NCBI RefSeq assembly: GCF_004798865.1
Contig: NW_025335641.1
Coordinates: 5,139,315 to 5,203,314 of the forward strand
Direction: 5' to 3'
Source of the DNA: Varanus komodoensis
Lineage: Eukaryota > Chordata > Lepidosauria > Squamata > Varanidae
Length of the DNA: 64,000 nucleotides
Positions 11,971 through 23,726 of this stretch are shown piece after piece; within the stretch, counting starts at the first letter, position 1; each line of letters starts with the position of its first letter. The translations under genes and the position numbers were made by a program. Below the pieces are notes generated by a model, which saw only the letters and a program-made list of their open reading frames with translations, did not search any database and was not told the DNA's origin.

Positions 11971-12313
11971 ATTGGCAATGAGCTGGACCAATCAAACTGC
12001 GAGACATGGCAATTCTCTAAAATTCTAGTACCCAGTAGTCTAATGAAAGGCTGACCGGCTGTCTGGATGAGCTGGTCCAATCAGGACACAAAGCGTGTGG
12101 GCGGGGCCTCAGTTCTACTCCTGTGAGTTACGTACTGAAGGGTTGGTGGGCGGGTGGACGGCGTGACTAGCCAATAGATTAGGAATGAAAGCAGTCGTAG
12201 CCAATAGAAGGCAAGTACTTGGGCGGAGTCTGCGAGCTGGCTGGGTAATGGTAGAAGTAGTGGGCGTAAATGCGCCGGGGAGTTCGGTTGCTGAGCAGCG
12301 CACGCAGATTGGC
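11971..12313. promoter_or_regulatory. CCAAT-box cluster (NF-Y type) in the divergent promoter
   Basis: CCAAT pentamers at 11988-11992, 12077-12081, 12171-12175 and 12201-12205, plus inverted copies (ATTGG) at 11971 and 12308. Two are in the shared word ATGAGCTGGWCCAATCA (11978-11994 and 12067-12083). Two are in TAGCCAATAG and lie 30 bases apart, about three helical turns, a spacing typical of cooperating NF-Y sites. The motifs are seen directly; binding is inferred from the known CCAAT/NF-Y link. Confidence 0.75.
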
Positions 12314-12407
12314 GGTTGGGTGGAGGGGGCGCGTGCCTGTGACCGTGGAGGGAGCGGGGCTGGTTGACTGACTGAGCCGCCGCTGAGGGGATTTTGCCGG
12401 TTGGCGG

Positions 12408-12446
12408 ATGAAAGGGTGGCTGAGGCGCCGCCGCGGGGGACCGTGA
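12408..12446 (+). promoter_or_regulatory. Upstream ORF 1 in the HS2ST1 leader (12 codons)
   Basis: ATG at 12408 opens MKGWLRRRRGGP and ends at TGA (12444-12446), 201 bases before the HS2ST1 start. It is arginine-rich because the leader is GC-rich. It matters only if transcription starts upstream of it, which the sequence alone does not show. Confidence 0.5.
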
Positions 12447-12449
12447 GGA

Positions 12450-12455
12450 ATGTGA
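12450..12455 (+). promoter_or_regulatory. Start-stop element ATGTGA in the HS2ST1 leader
   Basis: An ATG immediately followed by TGA, three bases after the stop of uORF 1. A start-stop element can hold or release ribosomes without making a peptide. A purine (G) is at -3 (GGAATG). Confidence 0.45.
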
Positions 12456-12602
12456 GAGCCGCGTCTGGTCCCGCGAGCGTGCCCCCGCGTCTCGTCCTCC
12501 TCGCTCTGCCGCTCGCTTGCCACCCCTCCTTCGCCCGGCCGCCTGGCTGCTCGTTGTGTCCCCTGCAGAGGCTCCCCGGCCTCCCCGCCCGGGCCCCGCG
12601 TG

Positions 12603-12611
12603 ATGTCGTGA
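12603..12611 (+). promoter_or_regulatory. Two-codon uORF ATG-TCG-TGA before the HS2ST1 start
   Basis: Minimal uORF with 36 bases between its stop and the HS2ST1 ATG. G lies at -3 of its ATG (GTGATGT). So close to the main start, it would be expected to affect initiation if it is in the transcript. Confidence 0.5.
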
Positions 12612-12647
12612 TCCCCAGGCGGACGAGCGACCAGGCGGCCGCTGCCG

Positions 12648-12771
12648 ATGGGGCTGCTTCGGATTATGCTGCCGCCTAAGTTGCAGCTCCTGGCGGTGCT
12701 GGCGTTTGGCGTGTCCGTGCTTTTCCTGGAAAATCAGATCCAGAAGCTGGAGGAATCCCGCGGGAAGCTTG
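12648..12771 (+). CDS. HS2ST1: HS2ST1 exon 1 coding part (heparan sulfate 2-O-sulfotransferase 1)
   Basis: Encodes MGLLRIMLPPKLQLLAVLAF followed by GVSVLFLENQIQKLEESRGKL, 41 codons plus one base, up to the donor GGTAAGGG. HS2ST1 is a Golgi type II membrane enzyme that uses PAPS to sulfate position 2 of iduronic (and some glucuronic) acid in heparan sulfate. This exon gives the short cytosolic tail, the membrane anchor (about residues 12-28) and the start of the coiled-coil stem (LENQIQKLEESR). The human protein begins almost identically (MGLLRIMMPPKLQLLAV), which fixes the start codon, and human exon 1 breaks in the same place, at ...KL|E. The catalytic domain with its PAPS-binding loops is in later exons, outside the window. 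The gene diverges from SELENOF and shares its CpG island. Confidence 0.97.
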
Positions 12772-15244
12772 GTAAGGGACGGCCCTGGAAGGGAAAGGTA
12801 GCAGGGTGGGGTGGCTGGAACTGGGGACCATATGGAAGAAACGTCGGAAGGCGATGTAACGAAGAGGGCTTCTGGGAGTGAGGCTACCTCCGTTTTCTTC
12901 TTTCGCCCCTCCAATAAAGCGGAGTGGGGGGGGGGGGAAGGAGCTTTCATTTTACTGCAGAACTGGATAGAGTGGCGGCAGAAATGGGTCCATCACGAAG
13001 AAGTGGCTAGGGGAGGGAGGACCGGGTGGACGACGTGCTCATCTGGAGCAGCTTTGGGGACTGGTGGGAAAAATACAGAAAATCAATCTGTCTTTGCATG
13101 GCCTTTGCTCGTGTCTCTTTTCTCCAAATGAGGGAAATCGATATTGTCGATGTGATGTGGCTGGATGCTCTGCAGAAGAGGTTGTGAATTGTACGGATAG
13201 TGGTACTGCCTCTGGAGTTGATCTGTATGTAGATTTTTTCTTTCTATCCAGGTTATGAAATCAGCAGAATGATGCCAGGGTTGGGAGAAGTTTGCAGAGG
13301 ATGTAAATATCCCTTTTGCTGGAAACAAGGAAAATGACAAAAGCACTGTTGTTGGTAATTGGATCGTATTAGCTCTTGGGATGTGCAGCTATAGATAGGT
13401 AGTGTTGATGTCTGGAATCAGTTTAAAAGCTTTTCTCACCCTGATGAGAGTTTTGGAATGACCATTTTAAGGAGACTTTCACAGAAGATAAATAGGCAAC
13501 CTTAGTAGGGAATGCATGCTACTAAAAGCTCCACCTTTCTGAAATAGAAGTTTTACAAGTATAAAAAATAAGTTAGGTGCAGTGTGTGGCTAAATGTTTG
13601 GGTATTAAAAATGTATGTTCCCATTACTACATTAGTTCTACAGGTATCTGGGAGAACTATAGTTGTTCCAGATACGTGTACAGAGAAGGCCCCTTTCTCT
13701 ATATTTTGCGATGTGCCTTATTTTGTGAAAATTTGGTATAACATTTTATGTTTTAACTGTCTGTAATCCACCCAGAAAAAAATCAATTATTAGTTATAAA
13801 CACATAAAACATAACATGGATTTAATTCTGCTTCCTTTACATACCATGTTCAGTTGCACTCAGTTGTAACAGTTGTTCAGTTGTAACAGTGCAATCTATG
13901 TTTTTGATAGCAAGTTATTCTAATGAGGGACAGCTTATCTATGTTAGCATTTTGATGAATACTCTTCTTTTAATGCAGAATATTTTTCTTAGTAGTTGGT
14001 AGTCTAATTGTAGCTTCTGCAGTGTAATGAAAAACTTAATTCAGAGCTGGGTCTCCAATAGATGCTGTTTGCTTGGTGTTGTTAGGGTGCAAATGGCTAG
14101 GAAATGCTGGGAGTTGTAGATTCTTTTCTGTCTAAACGCTGCACTCCCACTGTCATTGCATGCACAGTCCATGGACTGTCAATGTGCTGTGAGTTGTAGT
14201 GCCTGTAAATGCAAGTGCAGGAGGTGCTTCAGGGTTGGACAGCCCTCAAATAATTCATGGCTTGTTTTAAGGTTATTTGAAAGTTAGACAACCCTCAAAT
14301 AACCCTTCTTCCTTGTGTTTGATGACCCATAGCAAGTCATGTGAATTGTTTCTACTGACTCTTGTAGTTTGAATCATATTCATGAAAAGTTACTTTATTT
14401 TAATAAATGTACTTATTTTTTAAAACTTTTGAATTCCTGTAGAGTTCACACTGAGAAATATGCAAAACTAAAGAAGATAAGGATGGATTTAAATTCTTAT
14501 TTAAAGAAAAGTGTATTTACTTCTGTCTGTCTTTGTATGAATTATTCCAAGAGTAGCTCCTGCTCTTCTATTTGTCCAGGTATATCTGTTACATAAACTC
14601 TGGAAGATGATAGTATTTCTCATGTTACTTTTTCGGATCTGACCTTCCTGAACAGAGTGAAATCTACTTCTGTTCATAAAAGGTGAAGAAGTAAGAAGAG
14701 TCCTAGGATTTGACATTGAATTTGTGTTACATACAGAGTAAAGTTTTGTCATGAGCATAATATGATGCTTCAGTTTTTGGATATAAAGGGTGGTGAGAAA
14801 AAAACCTGAAGCTTCTTTAGATGTTCTTGTTTATTGAAAGTTAGTACCAACATTTTAAGATAATCTGTTGCATTTTACAACTGCTGTGTTTATTAAGGGA
14901 TTTTAAATCCCACATGAATGAAATGTGAGAACAAAAGGTTTTGCTGCTATAACACTTTTATAGATATCTTTTACATATGAATATAGAGAATTAAGATAAG
15001 TTACTTTCCTTGCTTTTGGAATTAAAAGATTGGTTTACATAATTGTTTAGACCAGTATGAAAGCATGTTTCCTGAATATGAATATTAATTGATTTTTGGT
15101 ATGCAACAGTTCAAAAGCTTTGATCATGCTGCCCACACCTATGATGAGGTGTAAAAATTTGCATACAGATGTGGTGGGATTATGAATTATTGCATTTTCA
15201 TTTGGTCATCTTTGTACACTTTTAAATAAGACTACATACCAAAA

Positions 15245-15331
15245 GTGCAAGCCTATATTTGTCTCTGTAAAAAGGTCCATTGAATTCAGTGCTGCTTGCT
15301 CTTAGGCAAATGGGTATAAGATTGCAGCCTT
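15245..15331. mobile_element. Short MITE with GTGCAATCCTA / TAGGATTGCAGCC ends
   Basis: About 87 bases from GTGCAAGCCTAT to ATAAGATTGCAGCC, with an internal GTCCATTGAATTCAGTG. The ends are inverted repeats of each other. The same layout recurs at 23727-23811. I recognise it as a very common short repeat of squamate genomes, but its superfamily is not certain. Confidence 0.55.
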
Positions 15332-16895
15332 AAAAATGTATGTGTCCAGACTTTTCAGGACAGATCTGGAACATACTGGATGAAATGCATTTTCGGTGAT
15401 ATACAAAGTATTTAAGTTACTTGTTAGAATAATAACAAGTCTAAGAAACACATTGTGGATCATGGTAGCCTGGGTTCAGTGGTTAATCCTGTTGAGATGG
15501 AAATCCAGTCCCTTGATCAATTAGGAAACCATAATCATAAATGTATGTTAGATGGAATAGATACACAATATAGCTTGGATCCAAATGTTTGAATCCTTTG
15601 AATGGAAGAGCTCTTCCTGCCTTCAGGAGACACTTGATTCAGCAGGGCATTTCTCTTGGTGGAATCAGAGAGAAAGTGTTTTTCTTTGAAGCCTACTTGC
15701 AGTCTCTTGAAAATAGTTCCTGCCACTTTCAGGTGTTTAAAAAGACAAAACAAAACTGATCTTACCCACTCTCCTTTGAGACACAATTTTTAGTTTTGTA
15801 ACAGAACAACAACATTTTGTCAATTATCACAGACATAATAGAGAATTTTGACTAGTCAGTGTTATTTTTAATGTTCAGAAGTCAGTTGCTGAATTCTTTG
15901 ATTAGTTAATATTAGCAAGTGATTTCAGCTACACAATATTGCCGAATAAATATTAGTTCCTGTTTTGTTCAGTTAATGCCAATAATTTTTTTCAGCAAAT
16001 TGTAACTTCTGGTTCTGTAGCCTTGGATTTTATGTTTATGCTCTTGTTAGTCTAAGAAGTCTATAGTTTGACTAAAACCACTGCTATTTAATGAAAGGAC
16101 TAAGAAAATTGTTCATGCTGTTACATGTAAAGTTCAGCTTGACAAATCAGACAGCATTTTTATTGTTGCTGCAGTTTGATCTTAAATTGGAAAAATGAAT
16201 GTCTGCTTGGCTTCTGCTGTGTTACAAAACTGTATGCCTTCAGTAATCATTGTTAAAACAGATCTTAGAGACTTGAAGAGAAACTGCTGATAGAAACAAT
16301 TTCCTAGATACTTTATGGTGGAACAATATTCTGACAAGGAAGCAAGTTTAGTTTTATCCTTAAATCAAAGTTTTCATTATAAATTAAATCTGAAATAACT
16401 GCTGTATATTGAGAAGTGAAATAGCCACAACCATTTTAATTTGTGGCGACCATCTCGCACAGTTCAGTCCTTAAAATCCACAGTTCCTGTGTCTGCGTAA
16501 ATAAAAATGGTTTAGATTTTCATAAATAGCTTACCTCGTCTTCCAATTTAGGTTATTCCTTTTTCAGACAGCATTTTGTTGAGACAGCATTTGTGGTAAG
16601 TATGCTTGGTTGTATTATACTTCCAGTAATAGCGTTAAGAAATTTGGTAAATAATGATTGAGATTACAAGACTTGTGTGCTCATTTTGAAGAGGTTAACC
16701 TGGTTTGTAGGTAATGACTAACTAACTATAGGTTAACCAACTCATAATTAGCTATGGCTGTATTAGTGATAGCAAGTATTCTGTCTCCAGTGCACTTGCT
16801 TACTTGCTCACTTACAGCTCTGGAATGCTTTTTCTGGGCTGTTCTCATGATGTATGAGCCTGGTACTCTCGGTTGCTTAGAATTAAAACCATGGA

Positions 16896-18906
16896 TCATT
16901 TATTTATTTATGAAATTTGTATGCCATCCAATTACCAGCGTCTCTGGATGGCTAACAGCATAAATAAATTGATGACCCACTCTGGCTGCAAATACAATAT
17001 TAAAATTCAATATTAAAACATATTAAAATATTGATTAAATAAAAAGGTCTTAAGCTGGTGCTGAAAAACATATAATGACGGCTCCAGGCGGACCTCTCTG
17101 GGGAGTGCATTCCACAGTTGGGGCACCACCACAGAGAAGGCCCTCCTCCGGGTACTCTGTCTCCTAACTTCTTTCACAGATGGTTCCTGGAGGAGGGCTT
17201 CTGTTGCCGATCTCAGGAGGCAGGAGGGCAAATAGGGAAAAAGGCGTTCCTTAAGGTATTCTGGTCCCAAGCTGTTTAGGGCTTTATAGGTAATAACCAG
17301 CACCTTGAATTGAGCCCGGACTTCGATGGGAAGCCAATGGAGCTGATAGAGGACTGGGGTTATATGAGAATAATGCCCAGTTTCCGACAGCATCCTGGCA
17401 GCTCTATTTTGCACCATCTGAAGTATCCGGACTGTCTTCAAGGGCAGGCCCACATAAAGCGCGCTGTCCAACCGGGAAGTAATGCATGTGTTACTGTTGC
17501 TAGGCAGTTGCCAACCAGTGCCTCCTACTCCCAACCCCACCAGCCTATCCAGGTAGGGACTCAGCTGATAGATTAGCCGAAGCTGAAGGAAAGCGCTCCT
17601 CGCCACCGCTGTCACTTGGGCTTCCAAGGACAGCTCCGGGTGGAGGAGCACTCCCAAGCTGTGGACCCTGTCCCTTAGGGAGTGCAACCCCATCCAGGGC
17701 AAGGCCCAAGTCACCTACCCAGGAGCTTGACTCACTGACCAACAGAACCTCCGTCTTATGTCTTATCTGGATTGAGCTTCAGTTTATTGGCCCTCATCCA
17801 GCCCATTACCTTTGCCAGGCACCGGTTCAGTACAGCCACTGCCTCACCTGGGTTAGTTGAAAAAGAGAGGTAGAGCTGGGTGTCATCAGCATACTGATGA
17901 CTCTGCAGCCCAAACCTCCTTATGACGTCTCCCAGCGGTTTCATGTAGATATTAAATAGCAAGGAGGACAAAATGGAACCCTGCGGTACTCCATGGCATA
18001 GTTGCCATGGTGCAGAGCCAAAGTCCCCCAGCACCACCTTCCGGAATCGGCCTTCAAGGTAGGAGCGGAACCACTGCCAAGTAGTGCCTCCTACTCCCAA
18101 CCCCGCCAGCCTATGCAGGAGGATAACATGGTTGATGGTATCGAAAGCCACTGAGAGGTCCAGGAGAACCAACAGGGATGCACTCCCCCTGTCTCATCCA
18201 GGTAAGGGCACAGTCGGTGGATCAGGTGAAGTGGAAGGAAAATGCTCCTTGCCACTACCATCACCTGAGACTCCAGGGACAGCTCTGGGTCAAGGAGCAC
18301 TCCTAAACTGCAAACCCTATTCTTTAGGGGGAGAGCAATCCTGTCCAGAACAGGACTAAAATCACCCAGAAGGCTGAACCGCCCACCAACAGGACCTCTG
18401 TCTTGTCTGGATTGAGCATCAGTTTATTGGCCCTCATCCAACCCATTACCCCAGCCAGGCACCAGTTAAAGACAGCCACTGCTTAACCTTGACTAGATGT
18501 AAAAGAAAGGTAGAGCTGGGTGTCATGAGCGTACCGATAACTCTGTAGCCCAAACCCTCAGATAACTTCTCCCAGCGGTTTCAGATAGATGTTAAAAAGC
18601 ATGGGGGTAAGATGGATCTCTGTAGAGCTCCATGGCAGAGTTGCCATGGTGCAGAGCCAGAATTCCCCAGCACCACCTTCTGGAATCAGCCGGACAGGTA
18701 GGAATCGAACCACTGCAATGCAGTGCCTCCAACTCCCAACACGGCCAGCCTGTCCAGAAGGATACCATGGTTGATGGTATCAAAAGCCTCTGAGAAGTCC
18801 AGGAGAACCCAACAGGGACACACTCGCGCTGTCCCTCTCCCTGCACAGGTCATCATACAGGGCAACTCTGCCATGGAGCTCCACAGAGATCCATCTTACC
18901 CCATGC
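16896..18906 (-). mobile_element. CR1/L3-like LINE, rearranged, with internal duplication
   Basis: Antisense LINE. From left to right: the 3' tail (TTTATTTATTTATG, 16896), the reverse-transcriptase C-terminal part (a 233-codon open frame at 17013-17714 with ITSRLDSALYVGLPLK and RRAFSVVVPQLWNALPREVR), then the RT core (17756-18172, with FDTINH, GVPQGSILSSLLFNIYM and the catalytic YADDTQLY). After about 18190 the order jumps back: 18190-18850 repeats the segment 17543-18188 with visible divergence, including a second copy of the FDTINH/GLGVGGT region. The right end (18861-18906) is an inverted copy of 18599-18645. The endonuclease part is absent. It cannot be settled by eye whether this is two nested insertions or one copy rearranged during integration. 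Confidence 0.9.
18599..18906. repeat. Inverted repeat, arms of about 46 bases, inside the CR1
   Basis: The arm 18599-18645 (starting GCATGGGGGTAAGATGGATC) is matched in reverse complement by 18861-18906 with one mismatch and one single-base gap. The 215 bases between form the loop. The arms are far closer to each other than the neighbouring duplicated CR1 segments are. Confidence 0.93.
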
Positions 18907-21900
18907 ATATATTGTATTAAGGGGTGTGTTATATTTGAAATAATGCCACTATGATTTGTTCTAATGCTCTTGGAAGGGGATGCTGAACTACTGTATAAAG
19001 GGTGTTAGAAATGAAACAATCTTACATTGAGGATGTGCTACACTAACACTGATGTTTATCTCAGAGGTTGGTTTGAATCTGATTCATATCAAGCAGCACG
19101 CTTCAGTTTTCTCCTAAAGAGCATTGCCACCAGTCTCTCAGTATCTCATCTATATAATACTTACATTTACAAACATGTGCCAGTGTTTTTTTACAGATCT
19201 ATTTGCAGAGTTTGTATATGTACATCTAAAAGTATGATGCAGCCATTATTTTAAGATTTGTCATAGCTCAAAAATTAACCAAGTCCCAAATAACTAGGGA
19301 AGATATAGAGCTCTCCTGTGACTCTAAATAACACTGAAAATACTGTAACTACCTAACAAAAGTTCAGAGCTCTTCAGTGCTTTCCCTTTCCCTTTTATTT
19401 TGTACGGGTGTCTGGTTCTGTTGAAGGTGATTCTTAGTTTATGGATAAATTACAGCATGTTCAGATGGGTGAAATATATAGTAAAAACTTGATATCTTCA
19501 AAACAGGTTCTAGAAAATATGTAAAATGCAGTTTCTTCTTGCTGGTAAATTGAGGAAATTGTAATAACAAACATTAGTATTTTATTTTAGGGATGAAGAA
19601 AATGTTGCAGTTTATCATACAAGATGACTGAGAAGAAAAATAGCCCTCCAGAAAGTTTTTTTCCTTCACAAGAAAATGGGAGGGGCTCTAACATTTTACA
19701 GGGAATTACCAGTAGAAATATTTTAAAACATTTGTTTTCAATTTTGCCATGTAATTTTAAGAGCTTGAATATTCACATGGTATAATGAAAATTGGCAGTG
19801 TGTGGTAGTTAAAGAAGTTACTTGAAATCATAACTAGAAACTACTTTGTCTATGGTGAAACAGAATGGTGAATTTCACTTGGATTTTTAACATTCTCTAA
19901 TAACTAGGTGCTACTAAGTATATAAATATACATACATATACACAAAAATAATTTATGCTTATAAAATCATAGAAATAAGTTTCTCTGTCTTAGTAGATGT
20001 GGAAGTATCTATAGACCAAGTAATACATTTGCAATTATAAGATGCCAATTTATTTTAAAATGCAATGTCTGGATTTATTAACCTGTGGAACCTTTTAATA
20101 AAAATAATTTTGGACATGCAAGATTGATACAGGCTTTCCTTGTCTCTGGCGTGGCTAGTGGTTTTTCATCTTTGAGGTATTAAGTAGATCATTGCACAAT
20201 ACTCCTGAACTCAGTGACCTAAATCTTGGGTACTAACGATGAGAAACACAAAAGTTCTCTGTATTTTCTCTTCTTCATCCCTGCTTCAGCTGGAACATAA
20301 TATATTCCATATATTAATTTTTGTAATGAAGAACCACTTCAGAGAATTTGTCATTACCTCCAAATGCTTAGTTACATTTAAAGAATTTGGATACTGATAT
20401 TTTTGTAACAATCAGGAGAGCCCATAACTTAGTGAAAGAGCAGAAAACGTTGTGTACATAAGGCCCCAGGCCATATCCATCATACCCCCATGAAAGCGTT
20501 GGGGTGGCACAGCTGGCAAAGTCTTCTGTGCTTGAGACCTATACTGTTGCCAGACAGAATAGGCAATTGTAGATTGTACTGATGTTTACATTGTGCCAAA
20601 ATGTAATTTTGCAGCCTTGTTTATTGGATATGGTTGCATTTTTTATTTCAGTTCAGCTTTGAAGGATGTGCACAACTTGCTGCTTCTGCTTTCTAACACT
20701 CTTCCCCATTTTAATGATCCAGCACTTCATTGTGCAGTCCAATAGAAGGTATATTTCTGTCTTTGCAGTGCAGGAGACAAGTAGGCAGCATTACACTGCC
20801 TGGACGATCTCTGTTCTGGTGCTGTGATGCATTGTATGGCAGTAGGAATAAAAAATGACTGATGTGGCTGTGAACAACCATGGAAAATACTCAGCTAGAA
20901 GTAAACTGGTTTGAGAGTATAGAAATTGGCTTCCAGATCTTTTGCTGGCCAATACCTTGGTATTTCTTGAGTCTGCCTTGTAGAATACTGCTCAGATTCT
21001 GGTACAAGAAGCTGCTTGCAAGTAACCCCAGTCTACTAAGATTCTTTTCAGCTGGCAGCAACAGGGCAAAAAAAAAAAAAAGTCTACTTCAGCGGCAAGT
21101 CAACTTAGCACAGTGACAGTGAGCACACAGTGCTTCAGAGCAAAAGGAACTTCCCTGCTTCCTCCCTTTCCTGGTTCTGCAGTGAAGAGTAGAGAAAACT
21201 TACCCCTGGGATATCTACAGGAGGACCAAGGCACAGGGCAGTGGTTCTGGTGCCATAATATGCTCAATCCTCATTGCATAGCTGTCTGCATTGTGTGGCT
21301 TGTTGTGCTGTCCAAACCTGCCCAGTATATGGTTGTGTGAATTATTGAAGATGCATGCAGTATAAGCCCACTGTTAAGGCATGGCTGGCTCTGACTTTTC
21401 TGTGTAAGCTTGCATCCAAATCTCCAAGATTCAAGAAAAAAAAATCAAAGACGTTATGTAGTATAATATTTATTTGGTAGTTTGCTGTAGTCTGAAGGGA
21501 TATTTAAGCATTTACACATTAAATTAAAAATAACAGGTTGAGGTTTTAAAATGTTTTGAAAAGGTTTGTAACTATTACTGAAATTGAGCCTGTGAGGGTT
21601 CATGTAATACTTTACATTTATTTTAGCTACCTATGTGCACCACTTTTGTTAGGCTGCAGCCAAGTCCATGGGATAACAGCTGCCTTCTTTAAATACTGAG
21701 TTTATGAAAAGAAGTGGTGGGTAACTCTGCATTCAATTTATTAGGAGCAGGTAAGCTCTAGCCTGATAAGGCTACCAAGCTTTCCCTTCTGACCTAGCAA
21801 CTTCTTGCCCTGGCAGTTGGCCCTGCTGTCTTTGCCATGCAGGGGAAAGTTCTTATCCATGATCAGCTGCTGATCAAAGATAATACTTTCCTCCACATAG

Positions 21901-23726
21901 CACTGAAAAAGCTTTCTTTTCTGAGTACTTAGCAGGGAATTGACTTACCCTCCAGTTAGCTGTTGATCAGAAATATGTGCTTTTACCGGTGGGGCCAGGG
22001 AAGGAAGCTGCTGAGTGATTCACAGCTTTTTCCTCCTCAGCTTTGTCCTGCAGAGGCTTGCCCTGCTTGCTTCTGAGTAGAAGTGGAAGCTTTATCCTAC
22101 TTGCTTCTGACTGAATACATAAAAGCTTTATCCTACTTCTCAGCAGGTTTAAAATCTGCAAGACGCACATTTTGCAGCGACTGCTTTATCTTTGACTACC
22201 CACACAGCTAGATTGGAATTTGTCTCTTGGGCTGAAAAAATTTCCCACTCTGCAATATATAAATGTATGTCTCCTTGAACTAAGAGAGATGCCATAGCAT
22301 TTTTGTGGAGTTCTCTATACTGCAAGTTTTTTCCAAGTTAAATTAGATTTTTATATGTTTTGGATAAGCTCAGCATGCCCTGACTGCAGGTTTAATGTGT
22401 TATCTAGTAGTAATGTAGTACATTCTCTGATCAAATGTCTTAGTCTTTTAATTTAAAGAAACTATATTAGATTTCTATCCCACTTTTTCTTTTTTAAAGA
22501 TTTTTGTTGATGAGTGGATTTTTGCTACAGATTTTTGTTGCCTTGGGTTGTTCAAAGAGATCACCTAAGTTCTAGAACAGCTATGGCATGTGGTCTGTTC
22601 TGTCTATATTTAATATTTTATTTGTATGACAATTCATTATATATTCCTCCATACTTCTGGTTATCATTCATTCCCTACACTGTTGCTTAATTAGTTCAAA
22701 ACCAATCTGTTTCAAAACCCTAAATTCATGTTTGGCGCTTGTATTCTTGTGAATAAATACCACATCTTAAATTAGATTTGAAATGTCAGATTAGGTTTTA
22801 ATTGTGCCCAGCATGGCAATAGAAATGTTTCAGCAATGATTTTTTTAGATATGGGGTGTCAGAACTGTTGGATGTTGGATTCTGGTTTCTTAAACATTTG
22901 TTATTTTTATTGACATTAATACATAATGGTATAAATGAAAACACTGGTCTATATCCAATTGAATCTGTCTACAGATGTAACAAATACCATTGACAAATGC
23001 GGGTCCCCCATGCGTTCCCAGATCTGCTTCAGAGCATTAAGTGATAAACTGGAGCAGATGCAAGGTTACATCAGGGACGAGGCGAAAGGGTAGCAGAAGT
23101 TGAAATACTTTTGTAAGGCATTGCTGTCCCCTTAAACATTGTAAATATGGATGGATATTGGTTGCAGAGGTGTTTGAAAACTTCATGCCATCACTTAAGA
23201 ACTTGGGCACTGTTCTGTCACTGCATTGCACAAGGTTGGTACCTTCTAGCTCTTACATGCTAATGCAGATATGCAGAGCACTACAAAGACAATGTAATCA
23301 TATTTAATAGGAATAAGCTTGTTCCAGTTGCTAATATATAACATTAGATATACAATTTCTAGCTTCCTGACATGGCTATGTTCCCACATTCCCACTTTTT
23401 AATTATTTTCATAGTATAATAGAATTGAACCTACATTTATTTTTTTAGGATTGGTGCATGTTATAATTTTATATTGCTGATTTAAAAAGCAGCAGTTTTC
23501 TGCTAGCGTGTGTAGATGGTTAAAATTTGCAAAATATTTCTTTTTTCTTGAAATAGCAGACTTGATTTTGAAGTTGAAGGTATCAAATATTTGCTGAAGT
23601 CTCATTACAGGGGTCCATTTTTTAGAATAAATGTGTGCATCCTTTCACCTGCCACTTTGCATTGAGAGAGAGCCTAAATCATAGGTCATTTCTTTGTACT
23701 TAGCCTACCTTGTAAACTTATTTACA

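Larger units (their letters stand above)
11320..12780. promoter_or_regulatory. CpG island and bidirectional promoter, SELENOF / HS2ST1
   Basis: Two CpG-dense cores, about 11320-11790 (covering SELENOF exon 1) and about 12090-12780 (covering HS2ST1 exon 1), are separated by about 270 bases of AT-rich DNA (about 11810-12085). No TATA box is placed convincingly. Start codons of the two genes are 958 bases apart and diverge. The GC boxes GGGCGGGGCC (12099-12108), GGGCGGG (12148-12154) and GGGCGG (12221-12226) fit Sp/KLF binding. That one island serves both genes is inference from the head-to-head arrangement. Two cores may mean two separate start regions. Confidence 0.88.

Noticed and set aside
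12401-12679. Plus-strand frame overlapping the HS2ST1 start
   Set aside because: It begins with TTG, not ATG, so it is not a credible uORF. Only the ATG-led uORFs at 12408, 12450 and 12603 were kept.
12081-12950. Minus-strand open frame of 289 codons
   Set aside because: It lies in the CpG island opposite HS2ST1 exon 1. GC-rich DNA lacks stops, the composition (Pro, Arg, Ser, His) is that of antisense CpG DNA, and there is no recognisable domain.
14060-14290. GGGAGTTGTAG words suggesting a hAT MITE
   Set aside because: GCTGGGAGTTGTAGATTC and GCTGTGAGTTGTAGTGCC are suggestive, but no matching ends or target duplication could be found.
20540-20600. Possible SINE remnant (GTTGCCAGACAGAATAGGCA)
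   Set aside because: Too short and decayed to separate from chance.
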